From Metabacillus dongyingensis (GTDB taxonomy: Bacteria; Bacillota; Bacilli; Bacillales; Bacillaceae), in contig NZ_CP082944.1 of the NCBI RefSeq assembly GCF_019933155.2, positions 4,838,001 through 4,902,000 of the forward strand: a stretch of 64,000 nt of DNA, written 5' to 3'. The notes beneath the pieces were generated by a model. It saw nothing but the letters and a program-made list of their open reading frames with translations, was not told the origin of the DNA and did no database searches. The number at the start of each line of letters is the position of its first letter. Position 1 is the first letter of the stretch. Of this stretch, positions 63,477 through 64,000 are shown piece by piece. The translations under genes were made by a program, and so were the position numbers.

Positions 63477-64000
63477 GAATGCATCCCCTTCTCTTTCTTC
63501 TTCCTGCCGCTTTTCTCCCTATAAAAAATAGCCCACATCAGCAGAATGCCAATTAAAATACCCGGATGAACGTGCAGAGCTTCCATTAAGACAAAGGATG
63601 CTCCCATAAGGATAACCGTTTTAACCAATCCAAAGGACTGCGACGATTTCTTCGCGAAATCCCATGTAAGGGTTAGCAGCATAACTGCAACGACCGGCAG
63701 AACGGCTTGAGACATTCCTTTGACCCACGCCTCATCTTTATAAGCATTTAAGGTTGTCAGCAGTAAAATCATCAAGAATACTGTTGGAAGCGCTGTTGCG
63801 ATTACAGCATTCAGCATGCCTGCATAGCCTCCGATCCGATATCCGATGTAACCGGCCATTTTCGTTGCTATTGGACCCGGAAGTGTATTCCCTAGTGCCA
63901 GTACGTCTGAAAATTCATCATCATTCATCCATTTAAATCTCTCAACCACTTCTTTATGCACAAGCGGAATGGTCGAAGGACCTCCCCCAAATCCAAGCAT
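63473..64000 (-). CDS. Short-chain chromate transporter subunit, 5' end cut by window edge
   Basis: At least 175 residues, second CHR partner: LGFGGGPSTIPLVHKEVVER, ALGNTLPGPIATKMAGYIGY, then helices and a basic tail (EKSGRKKKEKG). Aligning its GFGGGP with the partner's GYGGGP shows that the visible Met is internal and roughly 15 N-terminal residues lie beyond base 64000. Confidence 0.9.
   Translation of the reverse strand: MLGFGGGPSTIPLVHKEVVERFKWMNDDEFSDVLALGNTLPGPIATKMAGYIGYRIGGYAGMLNAVIATALPTVFLMILLLTTLNAYKDEAWVKGMSQAVLPVVAVMLLTLTWDFAKKSSQSFGLVKTVILMGASFVLMEALHVHPGILIGILLMWAIFYREKSGRKKKEKGMHS

Overview
The window looks like a chromosomal segment of a low-GC Gram-positive, endospore-forming Bacillaceae bacterium. 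The gene order closely follows the Bacillus subtilis block ywjG-pyrG-rpoE-acdA-ywjF-clsB-uvsE-argS-ywiB-speB-speE-pbpG-ywhD-ywhC-ywhB-ywgA-ywfO-rsfA-lipL-pta-hemQ-gerQ-ywdK-ywdI-ung-thiD-sacA-sacP-sacT. Sporulation genes (rsfA, gerQ, a decayed cwlJ, pbpG), SigF/SigH/SigW/SigB-type promoters, strong AGGAGG ribosome sites and frequent TTG starts fit that group. Genus or species cannot be fixed from the sequence alone.

Layout. 1-3.8 kb: the regulatory region of a gene off the left edge (probably spo0F), ywjG, pyrG with a CTP-type attenuator, and rpoE. 4.1-14.5 kb: an accessory Ter/tellurite-type stress island with TelA-like and YceG-like proteins, a small HTH protein, HAD hydrolase, two phosphoribosyltransferase-type proteins, a C-C bond lyase, two TerD proteins and an ATP-grasp enzyme. 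A SigW-type promoter precedes the terD pair. 15-25.7 kb: a fatty-acid/branched-acid operon (ywjF, thiolase, hydroxyacyl-CoA dehydrogenase, two acyl-CoA dehydrogenases, a TetR regulator, fused isobutyryl-CoA mutase icmF) with a palindromic operator inside its promoter. 25.9-28 kb: clsB and uvsE. 28.1-30.06 kb: a non-coding tandem array of 228-bp units. 30.1-40.8 kb: argS, ywiB, spermidine genes, pbpG, ywhDCB, ywgA, ywfO. 40.8-50.4 kb: rsfA, lipL, pta, hemQ, a broken cwlJ, gerQ, small ywd genes, ung, and an ArsR/SDR pair. 50.5-56.3 kb: a more plastic stretch with a glycosyltransferase, a stress protein, an L,D-transpeptidase, two gene remnants, a small membrane protein and a TetR/epimerase pair. 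56.5-64 kb: pdxK/thiD, the sac sucrose operon with antitermination, a DnaA-box cluster and a chromate-transporter pair cut by the right edge.

Two non-coding repeat classes stand out. The first is a 90-130 bp palindromic element with nine copies, all intergenic, several inside leaders of genes (pyrG, rsfA, pbpG). The second is a set of short motifs (ATTAGC/ACTCGC-like) spaced by exactly 21 bp, usually in blocks of five. It occurs at four separate loci and is amplified in the 228-bp tandem array. The exact two-helical-turn phasing is kept even where the sequence between motifs has diverged; I regard this as the most interesting unexplained structure in the window.
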